A stretch of 53,692 nt of DNA, taken from an uncultured Myxococcales bacterium (GTDB taxonomy: Bacteria; Myxococcota_A; UBA9042; DTJE01). The notes under the pieces are model-generated. The model did no database searches. It was not told where the DNA came from and saw only the letters and a list, made by a program, of their open reading frames with translations. Every line of letters begins with the position of its first letter. The stretch's first letter is position 1. The translations under genes were made by a program, and so were the position numbers. Positions 26,645-34,965 of this stretch are shown piece after piece. Location: positions 1 to 53,692 of the forward strand of contig CAIZWN010000074.1 of the NCBI GenBank assembly GCA_903936705.1, in the 5' to 3' direction.

Positions 26645-29600
26645 ATGTCCTTCAACCGAACAAAGGATGTTTCCCAGACAAAACCCGTGGCTGGATCTGC
26701 GCCCCAAGGCGAGAAGGAGGCCGGATCCCAGGACGGCCTGCTTAAGAACCTGCGGGGCGTTGGGTACGCGCAAGGCGCCGCGATGCTTAGCCCCCGGGTC
26801 CAGGCCAGGCTGACAGCCAGCAGTCCGGGGGATTCGCTGGAGGGCCAGGCGGATCGCGTTGCCGGCCGCGTGATGGACCGACTGTCCGCAGGTCAGGCGC
26901 CAGCGGATAGGGGGGCGGCGAAGATCGCCGGGGCCTCCGCCGTTCCTGCCCCGGCCTCGACCGTTAACGCCGAAACATCCCCTGCTGCGACGGTGTCAGC
27001 CAGCGGCGGTGCCGGGGGCATGCCGGTCGGTGACCAGCAGGCCGCCCAGATTGATGCCGCCCGCCAGTCGGGCGAAGCATTGGGGGGCGGCGTCCGCAGC
27101 CGCATGGAAGGCGCTTTCGGGGCGGATTTCGGATCGGTGAAGGTCCATCGCGACTCGCCGGCCGCCGACCTGTGCGACTCGATGGGCGGCGCGCGGGCTT
27201 TGACCAGCGGGAACGACATATTCATGGGCCCTGGCCAGTACCAGCCTGACAGCCATGGCGGGCAGGAACTCCTGGCCCACGAACTGACACACACGCTGCA
27301 ACAGGGGGCCTCGGAACGCGTGGCTGGCTGGTGGTCCGACGCTCACGAACAGATCACGCGGGCCGCCGGTGCAGCGTACCAGGATCGCATCGGCAAGGAG
27401 GCGCTGGACTACGTCGCCACGCGCGCCGGCAGCATCGACGCGACGGTTAGATCGACCACCAACTTCGCATACGGCATCGGGCTGAAGGGTGGCGAGCGTA
27501 CCAAGTACGAGCAACTGCCCTACGACAAGAAACAGGATCGGTTCGCCCAGAAGGGCGAGCAGGGCCCGACACCTCCGCCTCCGCAAGTCCAGTCCGAGAC
27601 CCATCAGGGCCAGCCACAAACCGGGATGCATGGGCCCGAGGACGTCCAGCCGACGGAGGATCAGGACGTCCAGCAACAGGAAGACGTGCAGCAGATGGGG
27701 CGCCCGAAGTCCGCAAGGGAGGCCCTGGTCCAGAAGCACGGCCTGGACCTGTCAGTACATAACCCCAAGGATGTTCCGCAGTTACGCGCGAACGACACGC
27801 GCAAGAAGGGCAAGGACGACCTGGGCATCAAGTGGCGCAAGCTGACCGACAGCGAAAAAAAGCGCCAGATGTGGGACAACCTGATGTTCCACGTGCGATG
27901 GACGCGCGAAACGAAGTTCCACGGCGAGGCCGGCCAGTACGTGAACGAATCGGCCGAGTCTATCAACATGCTGGCGGTCGATGACCAGACCAGGAAGGCG
28001 GCCGGACTGTACCGGGGCGGCGCGCGGCGCGAAGGACTGCTGCAGTTGTCCGACGCCGTTCACAACGCCGAGGACCGCGGCTCGCACGGCGAAGGCCGCC
28101 CTTACACCGGCCACGACCCGCGCCTTACCATGCCCCAGAAATTCGACGGGACACCGAACGAGCGCTATGTCCCTGGCTGGGACTGCGACAACCCGGCAAA
28201 GAATGCCGGCGGCCGGGCGCAGGCCGAGATCTATGCCCGCGAGGTGTTCGAAAACTTCATGTTCCAGGTGAACGCCCACACCGGCGACAAGATCAAGGGC
28301 ACCAAGAACGACCCAGGGAAGCAATTGAAGGAGGGCCAGGGGGGGATCGGGAAGTCCAAGGCCCTTCGTACTGGCGTGACGCACGCCCTGCGGTTCGGCA
28401 TCGAGAAGGTGGGAAAGGCGATCCCGAAGCACGACGAGGACGTGCAGTCCTGGGTCCGGAATCCCGAGGAATACGAGGCCATCAAGCGTCAGCACCCGGA
28501 AGGAAAATTGTCGTCCCGGCCCGAGGACAACATGCCGTCGTACCGGCAGACGGCCGGAAAGTCGGTGTCCAGCCTGCTTTTGCGCGAACTGGACGAGGTC
28601 GGGGCCGTCTTTGGCCTGCTGACCCGCGAGGGCAAGTCGGGCAAGGACATGGAGGGCGGGTTCAAGAAGCTGACGTGGCTGTCCAAGCACGCCGAGGAAC
28701 TTGCGGCAATCGTCCGCCAGTTGTCCGGGGACGAATCGTCCGGCCCCAAGCAGCAGGCGCTGACCATCCTGGCGGACCTGCAGGGACAGGCCGCCGATTG
28801 GGCACGCCTGGCGAAGGGCAAACACTACCAGCCGAACGTGGCGTTCCAGGGGTTCATGCAACAGAAGGGGCTGCCGCTGCGCCTGGCGCTGACGACACTG
28901 TTCGGGCTGGAGGACGTCCAGGGCGGTCTGGTCGAGTCCGTACCCAGCCAGACGGGAACGACCCCGGACACCGGACCGATCCGTGTGAAGGGGGCGGATC
29001 TTCTGGCCGAGATGAAATCGATAGTGGCGGACCTGGGATCCGAGCGAATAGGTCCCGCCGAGATGGAAAAGAAGCTGAAGCGCTATTCGCTGCTGGGGCA
29101 GTGGGCCGGCGGGCTGAAAAGCGACATCGACAAGCTGCCTGCTCCGCAGGAGGGGAAACCGTCGGACGCCGGCGAGCGGCGCAACGCGATCCGGCTGCTG
29201 CTGGGCAACCTGGAGGACCGGTCGCGGGACTGGGCACGTCGGGCAAGTACTTCTGGCACGACGCGGCACGCGCTGCGGACCGAGCTGCGGGACGAAATCA
29301 TACGCGACATAGCTATGTTCTCGGGCCTGCTGTCGCCGCAGTTGCAGGCGGTGATAGGACTGGGAGCAAAGCCGCTTGGCATCGAAGGTGTCGTCCCACA
29401 GACGGCCCAGACCGAGACGCAAGAGGGCAAGCCGCCGCCGCTGCCGCCCAGGCCATCCAAGCAATCACAGCTTGCTCGTCCGCTGCCAATCAAGCCCAAG
29501 CGGCCTGCTCCGCCCCCGCCGCCGAAACCGTCGCGACCCATCCTGAAGGATGCACTGCCGGAGGTGAGTGTTAAGGCGCAACCGGTTGTCCAGCCCGAGG

Positions 29601-30097
29601 TGCAACAGGATGTCCAGCAGGAGGTGCAGGCGCCGAAAGTTCCCGAAGCACAGCCCAAGGAAGCCCCCGACTCGCCGCGGCTGCTGATGGAGGGGGCGCG
29701 GGACTCGGCCAAGAGGCTGTTGACGGCGATCCAGAGAATCCGCAACGACCTGCGATCCGGCCTGCTGGGCGCCGCCGACATCGAGCGGTCAACCGGCCGC
29801 TATACGTTGCTGGCAAAATCGGCCCAGGAGGCGTTGCGGTCGTTCCAGTTGCTGGGGCCCGGGCCGGACACGGCCGAGGGTCGGCACCACCTGGCCGCCC
29901 TGAACATCCTGGTGGGCATCATCAACGACGCGCAAACGTTCGCTCAGCGGGCGAACGAGATCAGCCTGCGAGGCCATGCCCGCCTGAAGAAGGACGTGCT
30001 GGACTACAGCGAGCGGATCGTCGATTCCATTGCATCCGGCCTGGAGCAACGCCTGGTTATTTACACAGCGCGCCATGTCGATGGAGGCAAGCGGTAA
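26645..30097 (+). CDS. DUF4157 protein with phospholipase C-like core and three helical repeats
   Basis: The ATG at 26645 follows GGAGG. The 1150-aa protein has no signal peptide. Residues 59-79 read SPGDSLEGQADRVAGRVM, the usual lead-in to DUF4157. Residues about 145-225 are DUF4157, with HELTH (212-216) in AHELTHTLQQ. Next, GWWSDAHEQITRAA (about 228-241) and SDAVHNAEDRGSHG (about 467-482) resemble the Trp/His and HxxxD...H pattern of zinc phospholipase C/HetC-type enzymes. Three degenerate helical repeats of about 120 residues, each with a D/T-[WF]-A-[RQ]-x-A signature, start near 640, 780 and 1012. A poly-Pro linker (about 926-972) separates the last. DUF4157 proteins are frequent cargo of extracellular contractile injection systems. 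No such structural gene is in this window, so the effector role is inference. Confidence 0.75.
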   Translation: MSFNRTKDVSQTKPVAGSAPQGEKEAGSQDGLLKNLRGVGYAQGAAMLSPRVQARLTASSPGDSLEGQADRVAGRVMDRLSAGQAPADRGAAKIAGASAVPAPASTVNAETSPAATVSASGGAGGMPVGDQQAAQIDAARQSGEALGGGVRSRMEGAFGADFGSVKVHRDSPAADLCDSMGGARALTSGNDIFMGPGQYQPDSHGGQELLAHELTHTLQQGASERVAGWWSDAHEQITRAAGAAYQDRIGKEALDYVATRAGSIDATVRSTTNFAYGIGLKGGERTKYEQLPYDKKQDRFAQKGEQGPTPPPPQVQSETHQGQPQTGMHGPEDVQPTEDQDVQQQEDVQQMGRPKSAREALVQKHGLDLSVHNPKDVPQLRANDTRKKGKDDLGIKWRKLTDSEKKRQMWDNLMFHVRWTRETKFHGEAGQYVNESAESINMLAVDDQTRKAAGLYRGGARREGLLQLSDAVHNAEDRGSHGEGRPYTGHDPRLTMPQKFDGTPNERYVPGWDCDNPAKNAGGRAQAEIYAREVFENFMFQVNAHTGDKIKGTKNDPGKQLKEGQGGIGKSKALRTGVTHALRFGIEKVGKAIPKHDEDVQSWVRNPEEYEAIKRQHPEGKLSSRPEDNMPSYRQTAGKSVSSLLLRELDEVGAVFGLLTREGKSGKDMEGGFKKLTWLSKHAEELAAIVRQLSGDESSGPKQQALTILADLQGQAADWARLAKGKHYQPNVAFQGFMQQKGLPLRLALTTLFGLEDVQGGLVESVPSQTGTTPDTGPIRVKGADLLAEMKSIVADLGSERIGPAEMEKKLKRYSLLGQWAGGLKSDIDKLPAPQEGKPSDAGERRNAIRLLLGNLEDRSRDWARRASTSGTTRHALRTELRDEIIRDIAMFSGLLSPQLQAVIGLGAKPLGIEGVVPQTAQTETQEGKPPPLPPRPSKQSQLARPLPIKPKRPAPPPPPKPSRPILKDALPEVSVKAQPVVQPEVQQDVQQEVQAPKVPEAQPKEAPDSPRLLMEGARDSAKRLLTAIQRIRNDLRSGLLGAADIERSTGRYTLLAKSAQEALRSFQLLGPGPDTAEGRHHLAALNILVGIINDAQTFAQRANEISLRGHARLKKDVLDYSERIVDSIASGLEQRLVIYTARHVDGGKR

Positions 30098-30262
30098 GAG
30101 TTTCTGGTCAACGTCATTCCGGAAAACTCGTAAATCTTCTGTATATACATTGCCTTATACGCCATTGCTGGAACAGCATGCGCCATGGTTCGTAGACTTA
30201 TTGCGCACACGGTTCGAGTATGGCGTGCCTTATCGCATTCAACTCGCATGAGGGTGGAGAAG
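30098..30262. promoter_or_regulatory. AT-richer leader upstream of the lectin lipoprotein
   Basis: This 165-base gap is richer in A/T than its surroundings and includes a perfect 10-base palindrome TGTATATACA at 30140-30149 followed by TTGCCTTATAC. It probably carries the promoter and perhaps an operator for the gene at 30263. No pair of boxes with acceptable spacing stands out. Confidence 0.3.
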
Positions 30263-31915
30263 ATGTCCAAGTTTGTATTCCGGAAGGTCCAAGTCCTTGG
30301 CGTGGTGCTTGTGGCGGCGTTGGCCTTGCCGGGATGCGGGGAGGACGCCAAGTGCGGCAACGGTAAGGTCGAGAAGGGAGAGGCTTGTGACGACGGCAAC
30401 CTCGTCAACGACGATGCCTGTACCAACCTGTGCGTGGTCGCGAAGTGCGGCGACGGGATCCTGCAAGCCAGTTTGGGCGAGGAATGCGACGACGGCAACT
30501 ACGTGAACTTCGACCTGTGCACAAACGACTGCCGGACGGCCAGGTGCGGGGACGGCATCCTGCAGGCGGGCGAGGAATGTGACGACGGGAACGCGCTGAA
30601 CCAGGACGCGTGCACGAACGCCTGCAAGAAGGCGACCTGCGGCGACGGGATCGTCGAAACGGGGATCGAGGAGTGTGACGACGGGAACACGGATGAAGGC
30701 GACGACTGCACCAGTGGGTGCAAGACCGCACGCTGCGGCGATGGCATCGTTCAGCGGGATCGCGAGGAGTGCGACGACGGTAACGACGACAACACCGACG
30801 CATGCCTGACGACATGCCTGGCTGCAAAATGCGGGGACGGGCACGTGCAGGCCAACATCGATGAGTGCGACGACGGGAACAAGGACGACAACGACGCGTG
30901 CCTGAACGATTGTGTGAAGGCGACGTGCGGGGACGGCATCGTGCGCGATGGGGTCGAGGCGTGCGACGACCAGAACCAGTCGGATACGGACGGGTGCACC
31001 AGCGCCTGCCGGCTGCCGACGTGCGGTGATGGCAAGGTCCAGGCTGGCGAGGCGTGCGACGACGGCAACCAGGACAACACGGACGACTGCCTTGATACGT
31101 GCCTGGTTCCGTCTTGCGGCGACGGCTATGTGCAGGACGGCGTGGAAGAATGCGATGACGGGAACAAGAACCAGACGGATGCGTGCCTGAACACTTGCCG
31201 GATCGCGAAAATTGGCGACGGCATCGTGTGGGTTGGAGTCGAGGAATGCGACGACGGGAACCTGGCGGATATCGACACGTGCACCTCTGATGGCAAGGTC
31301 GCAAGGTGCGGCGACGGTTTCGTGCGGCTTGGGGCCGAGGAATGCGACGACGGCAACCAGGTCGATGACGACGGATGCTCGAACGCCTGCAGGACTCCGG
31401 CCTGCGGTGACGGCATCGTGCAGGTTGGCGAGCAGTGCGACGACGGTAACGTCCTGCCTGGCGACTGGTGCAGCCCGACCTGCCAGAACGAGTGCTTCTT
31501 CGGGGATGCCAAGGGGGTATTTGCGAACGCCTGCTTCATGGTCTTCAAGCGGACTTCGTCGTGGTCATCGGCCAGATCGACCTGCTCGTCTTTCGGGGCT
31601 ACCTTGGCGTGGATTGACTCGCCGGACGAGGACGGATTCGTCCAGGAACTGATGAACGGCCAGGTCAGCAACGCCTGGATCGGCCTGAACGACCAAAGCA
31701 CTACGTACGTTTTCGTGTGGACGATGGGTTCGGGGGCGACGTCCCGGATGCCCACGTACCTGAACTGGGCGTCGGGACAGCCTGACAACACGGGGACCGG
31801 CGGCGGCGGCGGCGAGAACGCCCAGTGCGTGGCCAAGGCTACTACCAGCGGCCAGTGGAGCGACGAGTCGTGCAACGACCAGCGCGCCTTCGTCTGCCGG
31901 CACCAGGGCAAGTAG
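30263..31915 (+). CDS. Lipoprotein with twelve DUF4215 Cys-rich repeats and a C-type lectin domain
   Basis: The ATG at 30263 follows GGTGGAGA; an in-frame ATG at 30248 is an alternative. The 550-aa product has a signal peptide ending in lipobox LPGC. Twelve repeats of 31-33 residues follow, each of the form CGDG...(E/A)CDDGN...C...C, the Myxococcota DUF4215 repeat. The tenth repeat starts KIGDG and ends SDGK, so its first and fourth cysteines are both missing. The last 130 residues are a C-type lectin-like domain: [54 protein letters not shown]. It is probably a surface adhesin in which the repeats act as a stalk and the CTL domain binds carbohydrate or protein. No enzyme motif is seen. Confidence 0.85.
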   Translation: MSKFVFRKVQVLGVVLVAALALPGCGEDAKCGNGKVEKGEACDDGNLVNDDACTNLCVVAKCGDGILQASLGEECDDGNYVNFDLCTNDCRTARCGDGILQAGEECDDGNALNQDACTNACKKATCGDGIVETGIEECDDGNTDEGDDCTSGCKTARCGDGIVQRDREECDDGNDDNTDACLTTCLAAKCGDGHVQANIDECDDGNKDDNDACLNDCVKATCGDGIVRDGVEACDDQNQSDTDGCTSACRLPTCGDGKVQAGEACDDGNQDNTDDCLDTCLVPSCGDGYVQDGVEECDDGNKNQTDACLNTCRIAKIGDGIVWVGVEECDDGNLADIDTCTSDGKVARCGDGFVRLGAEECDDGNQVDDDGCSNACRTPACGDGIVQVGEQCDDGNVLPGDWCSPTCQNECFFGDAKGVFANACFMVFKRTSSWSSARSTCSSFGATLAWIDSPDEDGFVQELMNGQVSNAWIGLNDQSTTYVFVWTMGSGATSRMPTYLNWASGQPDNTGTGGGGGENAQCVAKATTSGQWSDESCNDQRAFVCRHQGK

Positions 31916-32042
31916 ACGGGAAGGACGGCAGGGATCTGGCGGCCCGGCGCGAGGGCTGCGGCATTCTGCGCGACTGAATCTTCCGGAATCTTCCGCAACA
32001 CGTTTGATTGATCAAGACGACGTCCGAAACATCTGCCGGTGG

Positions 32043-32462
32043 TCAGCCCGGACCTGGTGTCCCTGGGGAGGGCAACACCTGGACGATTTCGACCGGGTTG
32101 CCGTCGGGGTCGCGCAAGCGGGCGATGATGCCGACCGCTGTTGTTCGGGGCGGGAATACGGACGGCACGCCGGCCTGAACCAGTCGCCGATAGTCGTTCT
32201 GTACGTCACGGACCTGGAAGGCTACGCCGCCGGTGCCGCCCGTCGCGCGGGGCGCATCTGGACTGTCGAAGGGCCACAGGGACAGGTAGACGTGCCCAAC
32301 ATCGCACGCCCAGTGCGGGCCAAGGCCGGGGACGCTGACCGGTCGCAGTTGGACGCCAAAGTGCCGCCGGTAGAACGCGGCCAGGGCCTCCGGATCCGGG
32401 GAAAACAGCAGGACGGCGGCAATGCCCAACGGGGGTTTACATGATTCGTCGTTTTGGTCCAT
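32043..32462 (-). CDS. VOC-family (glyoxalase/dioxygenase-like) protein
   Basis: This 139-aa protein has one complete vicinal-oxygen-chelate unit pair. IAAVLLFSPDPEALAAFYRRHFG opens the first beta-alpha-beta-beta-beta module. GGVAFQVRDVQNDYRRLVQAG and the terminal ARLRDPDGNPVEIVQVL form the second, with the closing metal-ligand glutamate. Substrates in this superfamily range widely, from glyoxalase to antibiotic resistance, so no reaction is assigned. It starts 75 bases after the radical SAM gene on the same strand with a GAGGG site. It may therefore be co-transcribed with the peptide-modification pair or be an independent gene. Confidence 0.85.
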   Translation of the reverse strand: MDQNDESCKPPLGIAAVLLFSPDPEALAAFYRRHFGVQLRPVSVPGLGPHWACDVGHVYLSLWPFDSPDAPRATGGTGGVAFQVRDVQNDYRRLVQAGVPSVFPPRTTAVGIIARLRDPDGNPVEIVQVLPSPGTPGPG

Positions 32463-32537
32463 CGATTACCCTCGAATTCCGGTGGTTCGCCAGGATCCTG
32501 ACAAGGGAATTCACCTGTAACATTAAGCCTGTACTGG

Positions 32538-33761
32538 CTAAACCTGGGTTTCATCGGCGCGCGTAACTGACGCATCCAAGGCATCCGGAGCAACCGCAGT
32601 CACACCAGCCTCCCCGACGACCCGCAGGCTGGCTGCCATGGCCAACTCGGCTGCGTTCGGGACATCGTCGCCCAGTTCCTGCAGTTGGCCCGCCACCAGG
32701 ACCTGGCGATAGAAACAGTAGGGGTTGTCAAAGCGATCGTTCGTGTGGCTGTATGCCGTCCAGGCGCAACCGCCACGGCAGATGTCGCGATAGCGGCAAA
32801 CCGCGCAAAACCCGCCCAGTTGCGATTCGGTAAAGCCCCGGTTCCACGCGAAGGCCTTCGAATCCTCCCAGATCTCCTTCAACGAACGCCGCCGCAGGTT
32901 GTCTTCGACGAACCGGTCGTTGCCGTGACGGGCGGACGGCAGGGACAGGCAGCCCTTCACGTTCCCGTTGCTTTCGATGCCTATGACCTGCATACCGGCG
33001 CGACAACCGATCCAGAAACTGATCTCGGCGCCGCGATCCCGCAGGGGTTTTTCATGGCGCCCGAAATAGCCCACGTTGTCGGCGGCCAGGACGGCCGGGC
33101 CAGGGGTCGGGTCTGTTCGCAAGGCAGCAATCTGGGGGATCAGCCACAGCAGGTCTTCCGGCTGGATCACCAGGTCCCGGTTGTCCCTGAGGGCCCCCGA
33201 CGGTATGCCCAACTGGATCTGCCAGGACGACACGCGATGTTGGCCCAGGAAGGTTCGGAATTCCCCCAGGCGATGCGCGTTCAGTCGATTCACGTGGGAA
33301 ACGACGCTGGCCGGGAAGCCCGCCCGGGCGCAGTCGTCCAGGGCCGCGACGACCTTCTGGAACGAACCTGGCTTGCGCACGGCGTCGTGGGCGTCCTCGA
33401 AACCGTCAAGGCTGAAGGCCATGTTGGTCAGACGCGCATGCCTGGCCTTTTCCAGGTGGTCGGGCGACCAGGACCAGCCGTTGGAGATCATGTTGACCCG
33501 GACGCCCTGGTCCGACAGGCGTCGGCCAAGATCGTGCCACCGGGGATGCAGGGTCGGCTCGCCGCCACCCAACGTGACCTTTTCGCAATGCATCGCGGCA
33601 AGCTGGTCGGCCACCTGTTCCATTTCAGGTACCGACAATTCGTCGTCACGTCTGGTGCCAGCATACGAACCGCAGTGCAGACACCGCATGTCGCACGCCA
33701 GGGTCAGTTCCCAGACGCAATACCGAGGATAGCACCCAAGGCGCTGCAGCAGTTCGATCAC
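32538..33761 (-). CDS. Radical SAM/SPASM enzyme, candidate peptide maturase
   Basis: The GTG at 33761 is preferred because GGAGGAT lies six bases upstream. The alternative ATG at 33839 would overlap the preceding gene and add a basic, non-conserved tail. The 407-aa product has the radical SAM cluster C23-x3-C27-x2-C30 (CDMRCLHC) and a LGGGEPTL SAM-binding motif. A C-terminal SPASM-type region has cysteines in WIGCRAG, VKGCLSLP, FCAVCRYRDICRGGC and NPYCF, enough for two auxiliary [4Fe-4S] clusters. SPASM enzymes commonly modify ribosomal peptides or proteins. The gene immediately upstream encodes a Tyr-rich repeat protein that looks like a substrate, separated by only 40 bases. The chemistry (crosslink, excision or epimerisation) cannot be read. 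Confidence 0.85.
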   Translation of the reverse strand: MIELLQRLGCYPRYCVWELTLACDMRCLHCGSYAGTRRDDELSVPEMEQVADQLAAMHCEKVTLGGGEPTLHPRWHDLGRRLSDQGVRVNMISNGWSWSPDHLEKARHARLTNMAFSLDGFEDAHDAVRKPGSFQKVVAALDDCARAGFPASVVSHVNRLNAHRLGEFRTFLGQHRVSSWQIQLGIPSGALRDNRDLVIQPEDLLWLIPQIAALRTDPTPGPAVLAADNVGYFGRHEKPLRDRGAEISFWIGCRAGMQVIGIESNGNVKGCLSLPSARHGNDRFVEDNLRRRSLKEIWEDSKAFAWNRGFTESQLGGFCAVCRYRDICRGGCAWTAYSHTNDRFDNPYCFYRQVLVAGQLQELGDDVPNAAELAMAASLRVVGEAGVTAVAPDALDASVTRADETQV

Positions 33762-33801
33762 AGACCGATCCTCCGGAGGGGGTAAGGCGGGGGAAGCACG
33801 C

Positions 33802-34416
33802 CTACGAGGGAGCCTTGTAGGCTGGCATCGGGCCCGCATCAGGTGCCATGTATGGAGGCTGAATCCCCGGGTCAGGGTCCACGGCGTCCGCGGCCATGTA
33901 GTCCGGAACAGGGCCCGGGTCGGGCGAAACGTACAGCGGCTGCATGCCAGAATCCAACGGCCAGGCGTCCGCTGCCATATATTCGGGAACTGGTCCCGGG
34001 TCGGGCGAAACGTACAGCGGCTGGGCGCCAGGATCCGACAGCCAGGCGTCCGCTGCCATGTATTCCGGGACTGGTCCTGGATCAGGACCCATGTAGACCG
34101 CGTCCATTATGAAGACGTCGGGACCCATGTAGGGAGGGATAGGTCCATTGTCGACCGCGTCCGCCAGCGAGTCTGTGTTGCCAGGGTCCGTGTTGTCGGC
34201 CTCGGGAACGTTGTCCAGCCAGCCTTCATCAAGGATGTATACGTCCGGCGCCATGTAGGCTGATCTCGGTGGGAGATCGGGGAAGCAGCCCGATCCGGTG
34301 GCAAGAGCCGCGCCCAGCGCCACCGGGACCGCAATCTTCCCTACGGGCACGACCATCTGCCGGGCCAGCCGCTCGCAAACATTCCTGAGGATTGCGCGGA
34401 TCTCGCTTTCCGACAT
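33802..34416 (-). CDS. YMxPD-repeat protein, candidate RiPP-like precursor
   Basis: The ATG at 34416 follows GGAGGGG, so the longer open frame from 34590 is not used. The 204-aa protein has an amphipathic N-terminus, a hydrophobic segment at about residues 22-41 and Cys44 (GSGC, a weak lipobox). An acidic spacer comes next, and then a repeat region. Ten tyrosine motifs of the form Y-[MVK]-[AGS]-[PA]-[DS] occur at residues 54, 96, 108, 119, 135, 146, 162, 173, 189 and 200. Residues 118-198 are three 27-residue units. Repeated short motifs ahead of a radical SAM/SPASM gene are the usual layout of a multi-core precursor and its maturase. A secretion or lipoprotein signal suggests the product is exported or surface-anchored. 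I do not recognise a named family. Confidence 0.75.
   Translation of the reverse strand: MSESEIRAILRNVCERLARQMVVPVGKIAVPVALGAALATGSGCFPDLPPRSAYMAPDVYILDEGWLDNVPEADNTDPGNTDSLADAVDNGPIPPYMGPDVFIMDAVYMGPDPGPVPEYMAADAWLSDPGAQPLYVSPDPGPVPEYMAADAWPLDSGMQPLYVSPDPGPVPDYMAADAVDPDPGIQPPYMAPDAGPMPAYKAPS
33823..34065 (-). repeat. Three 81-bp in-frame repeats in the precursor gene
   Basis: Three consecutive 81-bp units encode 27 residues each, with pattern [ED]YMAADA...P-[LP]-Y-[VM]-[SA]-PD-x-GP-[VM]-P. The first two are nearly identical in DNA as well as protein; the third is more diverged. A half unit (VYMGPDPGPVP) precedes the array and AYKAPS ends it. Recent tandem duplication is the likely origin. 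Confidence 0.9.
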
Positions 34417-34526
34417 TGGCCCCTCCGAGGTCTTGGACGGGACTGATCCTACGAAAATCACACCTCCGAAAGCAAGGTGCCGTTTCGCCTGGAACATACA
34501 GCCTAGCGCCGATGCGGGAATCTTCA

Positions 34527-34556
34527 TTGACTTCCCGTTTCCCCACCTGCTACAAA
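34527..34556 (+). promoter_or_regulatory. Promoter of the Cys-rich peptide gene
   Basis: TTGACT (34527-34532, five of six) is followed by 18 bases and TACAAA (34551-34556, four of six), preceded by TGC as an extended -10. Transcription would begin near 34563, about 27 bases before the ATG at 34590. The divergent precursor gene starts at 34416, so this region may hold control sites for both. Confidence 0.5.
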
Positions 34557-34589
34557 TCCGGATTGAAGATAGATATCCCTGGAGGCGCA

Positions 34590-34817
34590 ATGAGGTTCTA
34601 CCTGCTGGTCTTTACATTCGTGCTGGCAACTTTCATTCCGGCGGCTGCCGGGGCGGGTTCGCTGCAGGACTGCATCACTCTCAAGTGCGACCGCGGGTGC
34701 GTCGAAAAGTGCAACATCAAGGCCACGCCCAAGAGCGCCGCGCACCGCCGTTGCCTGGTGAAATGCAAGAACTGGCAAGAAAAGTGCGTCGCAAAGTGCC
34801 GCTACAAGACCCGCTGA
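34590..34817 (+). CDS. Small secreted eight-cysteine basic peptide
   Basis: The ATG at 34590 has GGAGG five bases upstream and a promoter at the right distance. The 75-aa product begins with a clear signal peptide (MRFYLLVFTFVLATFIPAAA) cleaved at about residue 20-23. The mature part is about 52 residues with eight cysteines spaced C-x4-C-x3-C-x3-C-x13-C-x3-C-x6-C-x3-C and a strong net positive charge. The two halves with C-x3-C turns suggest a disulfide-stapled helical hairpin, as in alpha-hairpinins, though no homology is claimed. It could be an antimicrobial or structural peptide. It is divergent from the radical SAM precursor gene; whether it belongs to that system is unknown. Confidence 0.7.
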   Translation: MRFYLLVFTFVLATFIPAAAGAGSLQDCITLKCDRGCVEKCNIKATPKSAAHRRCLVKCKNWQEKCVAKCRYKTR

Positions 34818-34822
34818 TCCTC

Positions 34823-34965
34823 GCGTCCATCCCGCGCTCCCCCAGGTCATAAGCGCGTCCCCCTGATAAACAGCGCCCGTCTGCGCCGTCCTTCCCGCGC
34901 GTCCCCAGGTCATAAAAGCTTCCCCTGATAAACAGCGCCCGTCTGCGCCGTCCATCCCGCGCCCA
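34823..34965. repeat. Tandem repeat, period 62-63 bp, about 2.3 copies
   Basis: The unit runs from CGTCCATCCCGCGC through CCCAGGTCATAA to CCCTGATAAACAGCGCCCGT (three pieces in order), then restarts. Two full copies and the start of a third are present with few mismatches. It occupies about half of the 34818-35121 gap, which has no supported gene. The origin is unknown. It is too short, and the units abut too closely, to be a CRISPR array. Confidence 0.8.

Noticed and set aside
27782-29464. Long minus-strand open frame (560 aa) opposite the DUF4157 gene
   Set aside because: Low-complexity shadow of the plus-strand gene, whose domain motifs are clear.
30340-31490. CRISPR-like or other DNA repeat array
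   Set aside because: Periodicity of about 95 bp comes from in-frame DUF4215 protein repeats with varied codons.
32043-34416. Heme-biosynthesis-like or anaerobic sulfatase-maturase reading of the radical SAM gene
   Set aside because: No sulfatase or heme-pathway genes are nearby, whereas a repeat-containing candidate substrate is directly upstream.
34823-34965. CRISPR array
   Set aside because: Only about two copies of a 62-63 bp unit that abut with no unique spacers.
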